A stretch of DNA of 64,000 nt from Chthonomonas sp. UBA2017 (lineage in GTDB: Bacteria; Armatimonadota; Fimbriimonadia; Fimbriimonadales; Fimbriimonadaceae): assembly GCA_002335425.1 (NCBI GenBank), contig DDCB01000019.1:54118-118117 (forward strand), given 5' to 3'. A model generated the notes under the pieces. The model made no database searches, was not told the DNA's origin, and saw nothing but the letters and a program-made list of their open reading frames with translations. Positions within the stretch are counted from its first letter, which is position 1; each line of letters begins with the position of its first letter. Positions 52,544 through 60,861 of this stretch are shown one piece after another. The translations under genes were made by a program, and so were the position numbers.

Positions 52544-54202
52544 TTAAATCTTCGTCAAGTCGGGGCGTCTTCGATGAAAGTCGGTCGAGCGTTGGAGCAA
52601 AGCCCCGGCGGCAATCAGGTTCGGCTCGGAGAGCGGCGACCCCAATAGACTCACACTCTGCTCGGTGCCACGATCGTTGGCGCCCCAAGGCAAAAGGAGT
52701 TGAGGAAATCCCGCCAGATTCATCGGATAGATCGTCGCCACGGCGTGATCAGGGGCTAAAACCCCGTCGAGGCCTTCAAAAGCCTTGCTGTAAGCTTGAA
52801 TCAACAACGTCCGGGCGCGCTCCAGTTGGAGATATTCGACCGCAGGAACGAACCGGGCCGCCCGAAAGATCTGCGGCCATTCGTTTTCGGTGACGAGGCT
52901 GAGCCGACCATTTCGAGTGATTTCGTCAAAAACCGCCGCTGCTTCGCAGGCGATGATCGCACCGAGGGCAGGATTCAAAGGAGGCGCGGTCCAGGGCTGA
53001 AACTGGACCCCGGCTGCTTCGAGCAAGGACTGAGCCTTGGGATCGGGCCGCCCCAAGAGGCCCCACTTCTGGCCTTTGAGGTCCTTGCGAGGGGCATAAA
53101 CGAAGCTCCGAGAAACCGATCCGGGGTCGCGAGGATCAGCGCCGAGCAGAGCCGCAAGCACCAGGGCCGGGTCTTCTGCCGACCGGCAGATCGGACCGAC
53201 TTTGTCCATGGACCAAGAGAGCGCCATCGCCCCATGGCGACTGACGGAGCCGAACGTCGGCCGGAATCCAACGACCCGGCATCGGTGGGACGGACTCACG
53301 ATGCTGCCGCTGGTCTCGGTCCCGATGGCGAACGGCACCAGCCCGGCCGCAACCGAGCACGCCGAGCCCGCCGAACTCCCACTGCTTCCCTGCGTGGGAT
53401 TCCAAGGATTCTTAGTGCGGCCGCCAAACCAGTTGTCGTTCATCGCCAGGGCGCCGAGCGAAACTTTGGCCACCAGAATGGCGCCCGCCGCCTCCAATTT
53501 CTCCACGACTGCCGCATCTTGGTCGATGATTTGGCCCTGAAAGGCGGCTGTTCCCCATTGAGTGGGGGCTCCTCGGGCTGAAAAGAGGTCCTTCAGACCG
53601 TAAGGAATCCCGTGGAGAGGCCCTCGCCACTTCCCTGCTCGGGATTCGGCATCGAGCCGCTCGGCTTGCTGAAGGGCGCGCTCTTCGAGCAGGGCGACCA
53701 CGCATTTGAGCGGTTCGCCCCATCTTTTCATCCGATTCAGAGCCAATCGTGTCAGTTGGACGCTCGTCACCTCTTTCGCTCGGAGGAGGGCTCCGAGCTC
53801 GGCAACGGTGGCGAAGGCCAGGTCTTCATCGCTGGGGTTCGAGAGCATCGGTCCAGAAGAGACCCGGACGGAGATTCGAGGTCTGGGATCGGGGCTCACT
53901 CCCGGCACCCGAAAAACCGAGCTGGGCTGCAGGCCGTTGGCCGGGGGCTGGGTCCGGAGCATGGCATAGCCTGCGGGAGCCTGCCGCACTTCGTCGAGGA
54001 CCTGATTCAACTCCTCGTCGGTCATTTTGAGCCCGGCGATCTTGGCGAAGCTCTTCAGGTCGTCGAGGGTGATCGCGCTAGAAGAAGCCGGGGCCGGATT
54101 CTGCCATGCAGCCAAACCCAGGCTGGGGACGGCGAGGCCTCCGAGCCCCAAGACAAGTCCTTTGAGGACGTCCTTTCGAGAAATCATGGCGTCTTGGCTC
54201 AT
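52544..54202 (-). CDS. Exported amidase-signature enzyme
   Basis: A 552-residue protein. The N-terminus ISRKDVLKGLVLGLGGLAVP is Tat-like with Arg-Lys in place of Arg-Arg, so export is likely but the route is uncertain. The amidase-signature triad is present: Lys in GIPYGLKDLFSARGAP, the cis-Ser in QGSSGSSAGSACSVAAGL and nucleophile Ser in IGTETSGSIVSPS. The family includes GatA, fatty-acid amide hydrolases and peptide amidases; this one is not GatA, as it is exported and stands apart from gatBC. ATG 54202 is chosen because it gives the signal sequence. Confidence 0.87.
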   Translation of the reverse strand: MSQDAMISRKDVLKGLVLGLGGLAVPSLGLAAWQNPAPASSSAITLDDLKSFAKIAGLKMTDEELNQVLDEVRQAPAGYAMLRTQPPANGLQPSSVFRVPGVSPDPRPRISVRVSSGPMLSNPSDEDLAFATVAELGALLRAKEVTSVQLTRLALNRMKRWGEPLKCVVALLEERALQQAERLDAESRAGKWRGPLHGIPYGLKDLFSARGAPTQWGTAAFQGQIIDQDAAVVEKLEAAGAILVAKVSLGALAMNDNWFGGRTKNPWNPTQGSSGSSAGSACSVAAGLVPFAIGTETSGSIVSPSHRCRVVGFRPTFGSVSRHGAMALSWSMDKVGPICRSAEDPALVLAALLGADPRDPGSVSRSFVYAPRKDLKGQKWGLLGRPDPKAQSLLEAAGVQFQPWTAPPLNPALGAIIACEAAAVFDEITRNGRLSLVTENEWPQIFRAARFVPAVEYLQLERARTLLIQAYSKAFEGLDGVLAPDHAVATIYPMNLAGFPQLLLPWGANDRGTEQSVSLLGSPLSEPNLIAAGALLQRSTDFHRRRPDLTKI

Positions 54203-54450
54203 GCTGTAGAGAATACAGAATTCGCCCTGGGAATGATGCGCCCATTTCCTGTAAATCGTTCTCGGGGCTTTGAAACCGGCGGCCAAAGAATCTCGGAGAA
54301 TTCACCGAGAATGAACCTGGCCAACGACTCGGACCTCAGCACGAGCGGCGAATTCTTCAAGAGCGCGCAACTCTTGAACTCAAAGTCTCGTCCATCCGAT
54401 AGGCTTGACGCTATACTAGGGAAGCATGAAGAAGCAAACATCTTTTGTTC

Positions 54451-54456
54451 GAGGTG
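54451..54456 (+). promoter_or_regulatory. Ribosome binding site deciding the infC start
   Basis: GAGGTG lies seven bases before ATA 54464. No ATG, GTG or TTG stands in the infC frame between the upstream stop (TGA 54455) and GTG 54548, so this Shine-Dalgarno supports initiation at ATA. Confidence 0.6.
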
Positions 54457-54463
54457 ACCGGCG

Positions 54464-55096
54464 ATAAGAGGCGGATACCGTGGCCGCCCCCCACGAGACG
54501 AGGGGCCGCTGATCAATGAGCGCGTCTTACGATTTCGCGACATCCGGGTGATCGGCTCGGATGGGACTCAGATCGGCATTTTGCAGAGCCGCCAGGCTCT
54601 TGATATGGCCCGGGAAGAGGGTCTCGACTTGGTGATGGTTTCGCCCCAGGCGGTGCCCCCGGTCTGCCGCATCATCGACCATGGTCGGTTCAAGTACGAC
54701 CAAGAAAAGCTCAACAAAGAAAACAAGAAAAAGAAACAGCAGGAGATGAAGACGGTCAAGATGCGGCCAGGCACCGCTCCTCACGATCTGAACATCCTGG
54801 TGCGAAACGCAACCAAATTTCTTGCAGAAGGCAACAAAGTCAAGGTATCCTGTCAGTTCCGCGCTCGGGAGATCACTCACCCGGAGATCGGCCTGAAGAA
54901 AATGCAGGCCGTGGCGGAACAACTGGCCGAAGTCGGAATTGTCGAGCGGGCACCTGCACTCGACGGCAAGTTCATGATCATGATTCTGATTCCCAAGCCG
55001 GTGAAAGAAGGAAAGAAAAATGCCAAAGCTCAAGACGCACAAGACAGCGGCGAAGCGATTCAAGATAACGGGCTCGGGGAAGATCACGCGACGTAA
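54464..55096 (+). CDS. infC: Translation initiation factor IF-3, non-canonical ATA start
   Basis: IF-3 keeps 30S subunits free and checks the initiator tRNA. The reading frame includes the family N-terminus [20 protein letters not shown], then [20 protein letters not shown], linker [12 protein letters not shown], and the C-domain [39 protein letters not shown] start at GTG 54548 would delete the first helix. ATA 54464 with GAGGTG seven bases upstream restores a 210-residue protein. infC genes are known for AUU-type starts that allow IF-3 to autoregulate. The last 77 bases overlap rpmI in another frame. Confidence 0.85.
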   Translation: MRGGYRGRPPRDEGPLINERVLRFRDIRVIGSDGTQIGILQSRQALDMAREEGLDLVMVSPQAVPPVCRIIDHGRFKYDQEKLNKENKKKKQQEMKTVKMRPGTAPHDLNILVRNATKFLAEGNKVKVSCQFRAREITHPEIGLKKMQAVAEQLAEVGIVERAPALDGKFMIMILIPKPVKEGKKNAKAQDAQDSGEAIQDNGLGEDHAT

Positions 55097-55214
55097 GTCG
55101 TACAACAACCACATGTTCTTCAACAAGAGCGGTGCACAAAAGCGCCGCCTGGAGCAAGAACCTGAGCTCTTTAAGGGCGAGCGAAAGCGAGTCCGAAGGC
55201 TTCTCGGCATCTAA
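55020..55214 (+). CDS. rpmI: Ribosomal protein bL35
   Basis: A 64-residue bL35: [32 protein letters not shown], and KRVRRLLGI at the end. AAGGAAAG sits just before ATG 55020, inside infC. It is the middle gene of the conserved infC-rpmI-rplT operon. Its first 25 codons overlap the infC tail. Confidence 0.96.
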   Translation: MPKLKTHKTAAKRFKITGSGKITRRKSYNNHMFFNKSGAQKRRLEQEPELFKGERKRVRRLLGI

Positions 55215-55306
55215 TTCACTTCTCGCTTCGAACCTCGACCACTACCGGCGTCACGTCTGGGACCTGGTGATCGAAGCGAGCCTGACCCACAACGGAGGAA
55301 AATCAT

Positions 55307-55666
55307 ATGGCAAGAGTCAAGCGTGGCGTGATGCGCCACAAGCGACATAAGAAGATCATCGGCCTCGCCAAGGGCTATTGGGGACGTAAAAAGAACGTCT
55401 TTAAGCGAGCCCACGAGCAGGTGATGAAGTCCGGGCAGTACGCATTTCGCGATCGCCGGGCTAAGAAGCGAGACTTTCGACGACTCTGGATCGCGCGGAT
55501 CAGCGCTGCATGCCGGAGCTGCGGAGTCAAGTACAGCGACCTGATTCACGGATTGAATTCAAAGGGCCTCGCGCTCAACCGAAAGATGCTGAGCGAAATG
55601 GCGATCCACGACATGGACGCCTTTAAGGCAGTCGTCCGCGAAGCGACGGGCGCGGCGGTTCCCTAA
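55307..55666 (+). CDS. rplT: Ribosomal protein bL20
   Basis: A 119-residue bL20 with the canonical [20 protein letters not shown] start and [20 protein letters not shown]. In E. coli bL20 represses its own operon by binding a leader structure; the 92 bases between rpmI and rplT are available for this but I see no clear pseudoknot. GGAGG lies ten bases before ATG 55307. Confidence 0.97.
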   Translation: MARVKRGVMRHKRHKKIIGLAKGYWGRKKNVFKRAHEQVMKSGQYAFRDRRAKKRDFRRLWIARISAACRSCGVKYSDLIHGLNSKGLALNRKMLSEMAIHDMDAFKAVVREATGAAVP

Positions 55667-55687
55667 CCCGAGCCAAGCCCAAGTTTC

Positions 55688-55726
55688 AAAAAGCCCGAGC
55701 GCAGAGAACCTGCCCTCGGGCTTTTT
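55688..55726. terminator. Rho-independent terminator between rplT and purD
   Basis: AAAAAGCCCGAG pairs with CTCGGGCTTTTT across a 15-base loop, giving T tracts on both strands. It follows rplT by 21 bases and purD's stop by four on the other side, so it can stop both operons. Confidence 0.93.
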
Positions 55727-55730
55727 CTGA

Positions 55731-56981
55731 TTAAGCCCCGATGTCCCGGCGATACTGCATCCCCGGAAAGTGGACTTCCGAAACGCCCGCATAAGCCAAC
55801 CGCCGGGCGTCTTCTGGATTCGGCGCATGGGCACTGATCGTCAAGACTCGGCCACCTTGCGTGACCCATCTGCCGTCGGCCCCGTCGGTGCCTGCGTGGA
55901 AAACTTCGATCCCTTCTGGCATCGGCCCGATCTGAATCGGCAGACCGGTCTCGATCTTGCCCGGATAACCGGGGCTCGCGATCACCACCGATACTGCTGC
56001 GCCAGTTTGGGTTTCAATTGCCGGAATTTGGTTTGATCCGTGGGCCACGCTCGTCATAGCCGGCAACAATCCAGTTCCGAGCAGTCGCACCACGCTCTGA
56101 GTTTCCGGGTCGCCCATCCGGACGTTGTATTCCAGGCAGTACGGCTGGCTGTCTTGCACCATGATCCCCGAAAAAAGGACGCCTCGAAACGGGGTTCCCT
56201 GCTGAGCCATCAGCTCCAGCATCGGCGCGACGACTTCGGTCTCGGTCCGGGCGATGAGATCGCTGCTGACCCAACTCGCCGGCGCAAAAGATCCCATGCC
56301 ACCTGTGTTGGGGCCTCGGTCCCCGTCGAGGGCGCGCTTGTAGTCCTGGGCGACCGGGAGGCTACGAAAATGAGTCCCGGAGCAGACCGTGAGGAGGCTG
56401 AATTCGCGCCCCGCCAGTCGGTCTTCAACGACGATCGTGGCCCCGGCTGCGCCGAGCTCATGCTCCACCAGCATCATCCCGATGGCATCTTCGGCCTCGT
56501 CCAGCTGATGACAAACGATCACCCCTTTGCCGAGGGCATTCCCACTCGCTTTGACCGCCACACCAAGCCCGGCATCAAAGCGGGACCGAGCAAACTCGAG
56601 CGCCTCTTCGGGGTCCGTGAAGACGCCAAATTCCGCCGTCGGCACCCCGGCTTGGTGCATCTTTTCTTTGGCAAATTTCTTCGATCCTTCAAGCTTGGCC
56701 GCGTCAGCGTCCGGCCCAAAAACCGCAATCCCTGCACTTTGGAGGTGATCGACGAGCCCGTCGATGAGCGGTTGCTCCGGCCCGACCACGACGAGGTCGA
56801 AACCGCTCCGTCGAACCAGAGCTTCTATGCCAGACGAATCGCCCGCCTTGACGCCGAGGGTCTCAAACTGCTGGGCGATGCCGGCATTTCCCGGCGTGCA
56901 AGCAACTTCGGTCGCTTCTTGAGCCAGCCGCCAGCAAAGCGCATGCTCGCGGGCTCCTGATCCGACGACTAAGACTCTCAC
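55731..56981 (-). CDS. purD: Phosphoribosylamine-glycine ligase
   Basis: PurD joins glycine to phosphoribosylamine in de novo purine synthesis. The 416-residue ATP-grasp enzyme shows MRVLVVGSGAREHALCWRLA, DLVVVGPEQPLIDGLVDHLQ, GSKKFAKEKMHQAGVPTAEF, VVEDRLAGREFSLLTVCSGT, and RMGDPETQSVVRLL. It is the last gene of a ybaB-recR-purD operon, overlapping recR by four bases. No other pur genes are in the window. Confidence 0.96.
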   Translation of the reverse strand: MRVLVVGSGAREHALCWRLAQEATEVACTPGNAGIAQQFETLGVKAGDSSGIEALVRRSGFDLVVVGPEQPLIDGLVDHLQSAGIAVFGPDADAAKLEGSKKFAKEKMHQAGVPTAEFGVFTDPEEALEFARSRFDAGLGVAVKASGNALGKGVIVCHQLDEAEDAIGMMLVEHELGAAGATIVVEDRLAGREFSLLTVCSGTHFRSLPVAQDYKRALDGDRGPNTGGMGSFAPASWVSSDLIARTETEVVAPMLELMAQQGTPFRGVLFSGIMVQDSQPYCLEYNVRMGDPETQSVVRLLGTGLLPAMTSVAHGSNQIPAIETQTGAAVSVVIASPGYPGKIETGLPIQIGPMPEGIEVFHAGTDGADGRWVTQGGRVLTISAHAPNPEDARRLAYAGVSEVHFPGMQYRRDIGA

Positions 56982-57571
56982 ATCTCCCTCCGATATTGCA
57001 GCGCGCTCATCAGGGTCGCCGAATCGGCGTAGTCCAACTCGGCGCCGACCGGCATCCCGTGGGCGAGCCGGGTGACTTTGATCCCAATCGGCTTGATCAG
57101 TTTGGCGAGATAAAGGGCGGTTGCGTCCCCTTCGAGAGTCGGGTTCGTCGCAAGAATCACCTCGTGAATTTCACCCCGGAGCCGCTCGATCAGCTCTCGC
57201 ATTTTGAGTTGCTCGGGTCCGACCCCATCCATCGGCGAAAGGAGGCCGTGGAGTACGTGATAATGTCCCTTGAATTCGTTGACTCGCTCCAATGCGGCGA
57301 TGTCACGAGGTTCGCTGACCACGCAGATGATGTGCGGGTCCCGGCGCGCATCTCGGCAGATCTCACAAAGCGGCTCGGCGCTCACGTTCTGACATGCCTC
57401 GCACAGCTTCAGCAGCTCCTTCGCTTGGCAAAGCGCATCGCTGAGACGCTGGACGTCTTCGACGGTCATTCGCAAAACGTGGTACGCCAACCGCTGGGCC
57501 GATTTGGGCCCCACCCCGGGGAGCCTTTCGAGCTCTCCGATGAGCTGGGCGAGCGGCCGAGCAACGTTCAT
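56978..57571 (-). CDS. recR: Recombination protein RecR
   Basis: A 197-residue protein with an HhH motif (LERLPGVGPKSAQRLAYHVL), zinc finger CEACQNVSAEPLCEIC, and Toprim domain (ICVVSEPRDIAALERVNEFK, HVLHGLLSPMDGVGPEQLK, then EVILATNPTLEGDATALYLA). RecR loads RecA on gapped DNA with RecF/RecO. It directly abuts the ybaB-type gene, the classical ybaB-recR arrangement. Confidence 0.96.
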   Translation of the reverse strand: MNVARPLAQLIGELERLPGVGPKSAQRLAYHVLRMTVEDVQRLSDALCQAKELLKLCEACQNVSAEPLCEICRDARRDPHIICVVSEPRDIAALERVNEFKGHYHVLHGLLSPMDGVGPEQLKMRELIERLRGEIHEVILATNPTLEGDATALYLAKLIKPIGIKVTRLAHGMPVGAELDYADSATLMSALQYRREM

Positions 57572-57898
57572 TTAGAAGAGTCCGGGCGGCAGACCTTGAG
57601 TGATCTCAGCGACTTTGGATTCGCGAAGCTCGGTCGCTTTTTTGAATCCGTCTCGGACGGTGCTGACGATCATATCCTCGAGCAGGTCGACCTCGTCCGC
57701 ATTCAGCAAGCTCGGGTCGATCTTGATGCTCACCATGTCACCAGTTCCAGAAAAGACGGCTTTGATCGGGCCCTTATCGACCTCGACCTGTTCGTGGGCG
57801 AGTTCTGCTTCGAGCGACTGGGCTCGCTTCATGGCTTCTTGTGCCTTTTGCATCATCCCGGCCATGCCTTGCCCGCCAAACTGCTTGGGGAGTTTCAT
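57572..57898 (-). CDS. YbaB/EbfC-family nucleoid-associated protein
   Basis: A 108-residue protein: MKLPKQFGGQGMAGMMQKAQ, then a helix of charged heptads, VKAVFSG-like VDKGPIKAVFSGTGDMVSIK, and LLEDMIVSTVRDGFKKATEL. YbaB proteins bind DNA as tweezers-like dimers. Its stop is immediately followed by recR. It is divergent from dapA with only 38 bases between starts. Confidence 0.92.
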   Translation of the reverse strand: MKLPKQFGGQGMAGMMQKAQEAMKRAQSLEAELAHEQVEVDKGPIKAVFSGTGDMVSIKIDPSLLNADEVDLLEDMIVSTVRDGFKKATELRESKVAEITQGLPPGLF

Positions 57899-57936
57899 GA
57901 TGTTTTCGATTGTACTCGGCGGGGTACCTTCAGGTC

Positions 57937-58836
57937 ATGGGTGCATTTCACGGACCACGAGATTGGGGCACGCTTTTGACGGCGATGCTGACTCCTTTTG
58001 ATGAGCGAGGTGATGTCAATCTCGCCGAAGCGGCCCGAGTGGCCCGCTATCTGGTCGATGAAATGGAAAACGACGGACTGGTCGTGGCTGGAACCACTGG
58101 AGAGTCCCCCACACTGGACCCAACTGAGAAACTGTCCCTGCTGGAGACGGTCTTAGAATCTGTCGGCGATCGAGCCGCCGTGATTTTCGGGGCGGGCACC
58201 TACAACACCCGCGAATCGATTCACATGGCCCAAGAGGCGGCCCGACGCGGCGCCCACGGGATCATGGCCGTCAATCCGTACTACAACAAGCCTGGCCAGC
58301 CCGGTCTGGAAGCTCATTTTCGAGCGATTGCTGAGGCCACCGAACTGCCGCTGATGCTGTACAACATCCAGCCTCGCAGCAGCATTAACCTGGAGACGCC
58401 GACGCTCCTACGGCTTGCCGAGCATCCCCAAGTGGTCGCGGTCAAAGAAGCGAGCGGCAACCTCAACCAGATCAGCGAGGTATGCGCCCGGGTGCCAGCT
58501 GGCTTTCGGGTGTACTCCGGCGACGACGGCCTGACGCTCCCGATCTTGAGTTTGGGGGGATTCGGCCTGGTGAGCGTCGCCGCCCACGTCGTCGGCCGCG
58601 AGCTGAAGCAAATGATGCGCCTGGCACCGACAGACCTTGCGTCGGCAACCCGAATCCATCAGAGCCTAAGAGAAGTTTTTCGCGTGCTGTTCCAGTGGCC
58701 GAGCCCAGTGCCAGTGAAGTTCGCTTTGAGCCAACGAGGATTCGACTGCGCTCGCGTTCGCCTGCCTCTGACACCATTGGAGCCTGAGGCTCGTTCTGAG
58801 ATCGACCGAGTCATGGCGGCCTTCGCCGGATCATAG
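57937..58836 (+). CDS. dapA: 4-hydroxy-tetrahydrodipicolinate synthase
   Basis: DapA condenses pyruvate and aspartate semialdehyde in lysine/diaminopimelate synthesis. The 299-residue TIM barrel shows TAMLTPFDERGDVN, VAGTTGESPTL, MAVNPYYNKPGQPGLEAHFR (with Tyr of the triad), LMLYNIQPRSSINL, and the Schiff-base Lys in VAVKEASGNLNQI. In the usual N-x-P-x-R phrase the Pro follows Gln (NIQPRS). ATG 57937 is preferred over TTG 57910. Confidence 0.94.
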   Translation: MGAFHGPRDWGTLLTAMLTPFDERGDVNLAEAARVARYLVDEMENDGLVVAGTTGESPTLDPTEKLSLLETVLESVGDRAAVIFGAGTYNTRESIHMAQEAARRGAHGIMAVNPYYNKPGQPGLEAHFRAIAEATELPLMLYNIQPRSSINLETPTLLRLAEHPQVVAVKEASGNLNQISEVCARVPAGFRVYSGDDGLTLPILSLGGFGLVSVAAHVVGRELKQMMRLAPTDLASATRIHQSLREVFRVLFQWPSPVPVKFALSQRGFDCARVRLPLTPLEPEARSEIDRVMAAFAGS

Positions 58837-58969
58837 GCCGGGTGAGTTCTGCCAGTTACCCCTGGGTCCACTGCCTGTACCACGACGATGGGGGCAAGCG
58901 GCCCGGAGGGCCTTGATCTGTCCGTCCTGGTAAAGACCTCATTCAAACGATCGAGGAATTAAGAGTTAA

Positions 58970-58996
58970 GCAAACTGCGGGACGCTGTGAGCGGCG
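58970..58996. repeat. Dispersed short repeat, copy 1
   Basis: Reads GCAAACTGCGGGACGCTGTG, then AGCGGCG; differs from copies 3 and 4 by A for G at the fourth base. Confidence 0.7.
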
Positions 58997-59032
58997 CCGC
59001 CCAACTTTGGGTTCTTATTCAATTGTTACGGA

Positions 59033-59065
59033 CTTCAGCCTGAGCGAACTGCAGGACGCTGCGAG
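59033..59065. repeat. Dispersed short repeat, copy 2 (diverged)
   Basis: CTTCAGCCTGAGCGAACTGC then AGGACGCTGCGAG. The upstream part GGACTTCAGCCTGAGCGAAC (from 59031) is identical to that before copy 4 at 63661. Confidence 0.7.
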
Positions 59066-59118
59066 GATCGCAGACCAAGATTTAGGATGCGAGTTTGTCG
59101 ACGAGGACTTCAAAGAAC

Positions 59119-59144
59119 GAGCGAACTGCGGGACGCTGTGAGCG
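59119..59144. repeat. Dispersed short repeat, copy 3
   Basis: GAGCGAACTGCGGGACGCTG then TGAGCG, identical to copy 4 (63673-63698). Confidence 0.75.
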
Positions 59145-59192
59145 ACGAAGACAAGCGCCCTCAGAGGACGAGAAGGTTGCACGCGGGCACGT

Positions 59193-59254
59193 GAATCCGC
59201 CGCCGCGGGCAGAGCCGAGAGCGCGACGACGGAGCGCGCCCGGCGAGGGCGTGG
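59193..59254. repeat. Long direct repeat, left copy
   Basis: The first 38 bases match 60343-60380 with one mismatch, and similarity continues for about 25 more bases with a 2-base indel. The two copies bracket the DUF2071 gene in direct orientation. Confidence 0.75.
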
Positions 59255-59432
59255 CATTGGGCGCGGCGGCGGAAAAGTGCCCTCCAAACCCGCCCCTGTG
59301 ACCATTCGGCGCAGCGGCGAAGAGAAGTCGCGAAACCGCAGCCCTGGGACGATTGGCGCGTCAGTATTGCGGCCTGAAAGGACCCTCAACCGGGTAGAGA
59401 CTCAGTTGCCCGGTAGACTAGGATCAAGCATC

Positions 59433-60164
59433 ATGCTTGATCTTGAAAGCTATCTAGCCTTGCGCGAGCGGCCAGCGGGGAAGCCCGTGATGTTCCAGGA
59501 ATGGCGAGATTTGACTTTTTTGCATCTCCCCATGGAGCCAAATGAAGTTCAGACGATGCTGCCCAAAGGGCTGACGGTCGATACGTTCCCCGATGCGAGT
59601 GGACGCGAAATGGCTTGGATGGGGTTGGTGCCTTTTTGGATGCGAGGGATTCGGCCCCGGGTCTTTCCGTCACTGCCTTGGATTAGCACTTTTCCCGAGA
59701 CGAACGTGCGCGCGTATGTCCATCGCGATGGGCGCGAACCGGGCGTCTGGTTCTTCAGCCTGGATGCAGCGAGGAAGCTAGCCTGTGTTGTCGCGCGGGC
59801 GACGTTTCAATTGCCTTACTGGTGGTCGAGGATGAGCGTAGGATCGCGCGATGGGGTCGTGAGGTATCGGTCCCGCCGGATCGAGGGCCCTGCTAGGCCG
59901 GAGCTTGAGATTCAGGCGCGACCGGTCGGCAGCGTTCGCTTGGCCGAGCCCGGCTCGTTCGACTTCTTTTTGGTGGAGCGATACTTGCTCTATGCGGAGA
60001 AGGCCGGCAGGCTTTTCACGGGCCGCGTTTGGCACGAACCGTATTTGATCCAAGATGTCGAGTTGCTTAACTGCCATCAGACGTTCTTGGGGTCATCCGA
60101 CTGGGTTCACTTGGCGTTCTCTCCGGGCGTGAACGTCGACGTTTACCCGATCCATCCGAGCTAG
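59433..60164 (+). CDS. DUF2071 (YqjF-like) family protein
   Basis: A 243-residue cytosolic protein: MFQEWRDLTFLHLPMEPNEV, QTMLPKGLTVDTFPDASGRE, MAWMGLVPFWMRGIRP, FPETNVRAYVHRDGREPGVW, FFSLDAARKLACVVARATFQ, and a C-terminal FLVERYLLYAEKAGRLF. This is the DUF2071 layout (an acetoacetate-decarboxylase-like fold). The substrate is unknown. ATG 59433 is chosen; the longer frame from 59277 runs through repeat sequence. The gene is bracketed by direct repeats and may be a cassette. Confidence 0.85.
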   Translation: MLDLESYLALRERPAGKPVMFQEWRDLTFLHLPMEPNEVQTMLPKGLTVDTFPDASGREMAWMGLVPFWMRGIRPRVFPSLPWISTFPETNVRAYVHRDGREPGVWFFSLDAARKLACVVARATFQLPYWWSRMSVGSRDGVVRYRSRRIEGPARPELEIQARPVGSVRLAEPGSFDFFLVERYLLYAEKAGRLFTGRVWHEPYLIQDVELLNCHQTFLGSSDWVHLAFSPGVNVDVYPIHPS

Positions 60165-60211
60165 CCTGATTTGCGCCGAAATCCCGCCGCCCCGGCCCGG
60201 GGCCACTCCCC

Positions 60212-60252
60212 AGGTTGGGTCCCCCGATGCCTTATGGGCATCGGCCCAACCT
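60212..60252. repeat. Imperfect inverted repeat downstream of DUF2071
   Basis: Outer arm AGGTTGGG (60212-60219) pairs with CCCAACCT (60245-60252). Inner arm CGATGCC (60225-60231) pairs with GGCATCG (60237-60243). Five unpaired bases lie on one side and one on the other. It could act as a terminator or mRNA stabiliser. Confidence 0.6.
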
Positions 60253-60342
60253 GCCGCCCCCGGGGCGGAAACGAGCGTCTTTGGCGGTTGGGAAAACTTC
60301 CAATCGTCATTCGTTCGTGTTGACGCCCCTAGCTAGGTCGCC

Positions 60343-60406
60343 GAATCCGCCGCCGCGGGCAGAGCCCAGAGCGCGACGACCAGGAGCGCGACCGGCGTGG
60401 GCGAGG
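60343..60406. repeat. Long direct repeat, right copy
   Basis: Direct copy of 59193-59254 (37 of the first 38 bases identical), on the far side of the DUF2071 gene. Confidence 0.75.
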
Positions 60407-60525
60407 CTGTGAAGCGCAGATCTTTCTTGGGTCTGACGATGTCCTCCTTCTCCCATCTCTTGACCAAGAATTGATCGACTCTTGCCAAGGGTAGCCTATG
60501 GGACATGGTGAAGGAGACAGTGACG

Positions 60526-60861
60526 ATGTACCGACCGTGCAACGAGGCCGAGTACCGGCTGGTCGAGGCATCGGAGTTCAAGGCATGGCCTCCCAGGCTT
60601 GAAGGCCAGCCGATCTTCTATCCGGTGGCGAACCTCGAATACGCGCGCGAGGTGAATGCCTGGAACGTCTCCGATTCCGGAAGGGGGTACGTCCTCAAGT
60701 TTGAAGTCGACTCCGAATGGGCTAGGAAGTATCCGCTTCAAGTTGTCGGCGCGGCGCGGCATGAAGAGTGGTGGATTCCTGCCGAGGACCTGGCCTCTCT
60801 GAACGACCACATCATCGGACTCATTGAGTTGGTCGAAGTTCAGACTCGAAAAACTAGCTGA
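60526..60861 (+). CDS. ADP-ribosylation/crystallin J1-type small protein
   Basis: A 111-residue protein matching a small family often labelled ADP-ribosylation/crystallin J1: MYRPCNEAEYRLVEAS, FKAWPPRLEGQPIFYPVANL, EYAREVNAWN, GRGYVLKFEVDSEW, VVGAARHEEWWIPAEDL, and NDHIIGLIELVEV. The label comes from old annotations; no activity is established to my knowledge. AAGGAG lies nine bases before ATG 60526, favouring it over ATG 60505. It converges on mqnC with an eight-base overlap. Confidence 0.75.
   Translation: MYRPCNEAEYRLVEASEFKAWPPRLEGQPIFYPVANLEYAREVNAWNVSDSGRGYVLKFEVDSEWARKYPLQVVGAARHEEWWIPAEDLASLNDHIIGLIELVEVQTRKTS

Larger units (their letters stand above)
58837..59432. other. 596-base gap with dispersed repeats
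   Basis: No convincing gene. It contains three copies of a GCGAACTGCGGGACGCTG-type repeat and one copy of a longer direct repeat (59193-59254) that recurs at 60343. Open frames here read through the repeats and show no ribosome binding sites. Confidence 0.6.
60165..60525. other. 360-base gap with a large inverted repeat and a direct repeat
   Basis: No gene is supported. It holds an imperfect hairpin (60212-60252) and the right copy of the long direct repeat (60343-60406). The rest is G+C-rich sequence without ribosome binding sites. Confidence 0.6.

Noticed and set aside
58659..58946. 95-codon minus-strand frame over the end of dapA
   Set aside because: Mostly antisense to dapA and without motifs.
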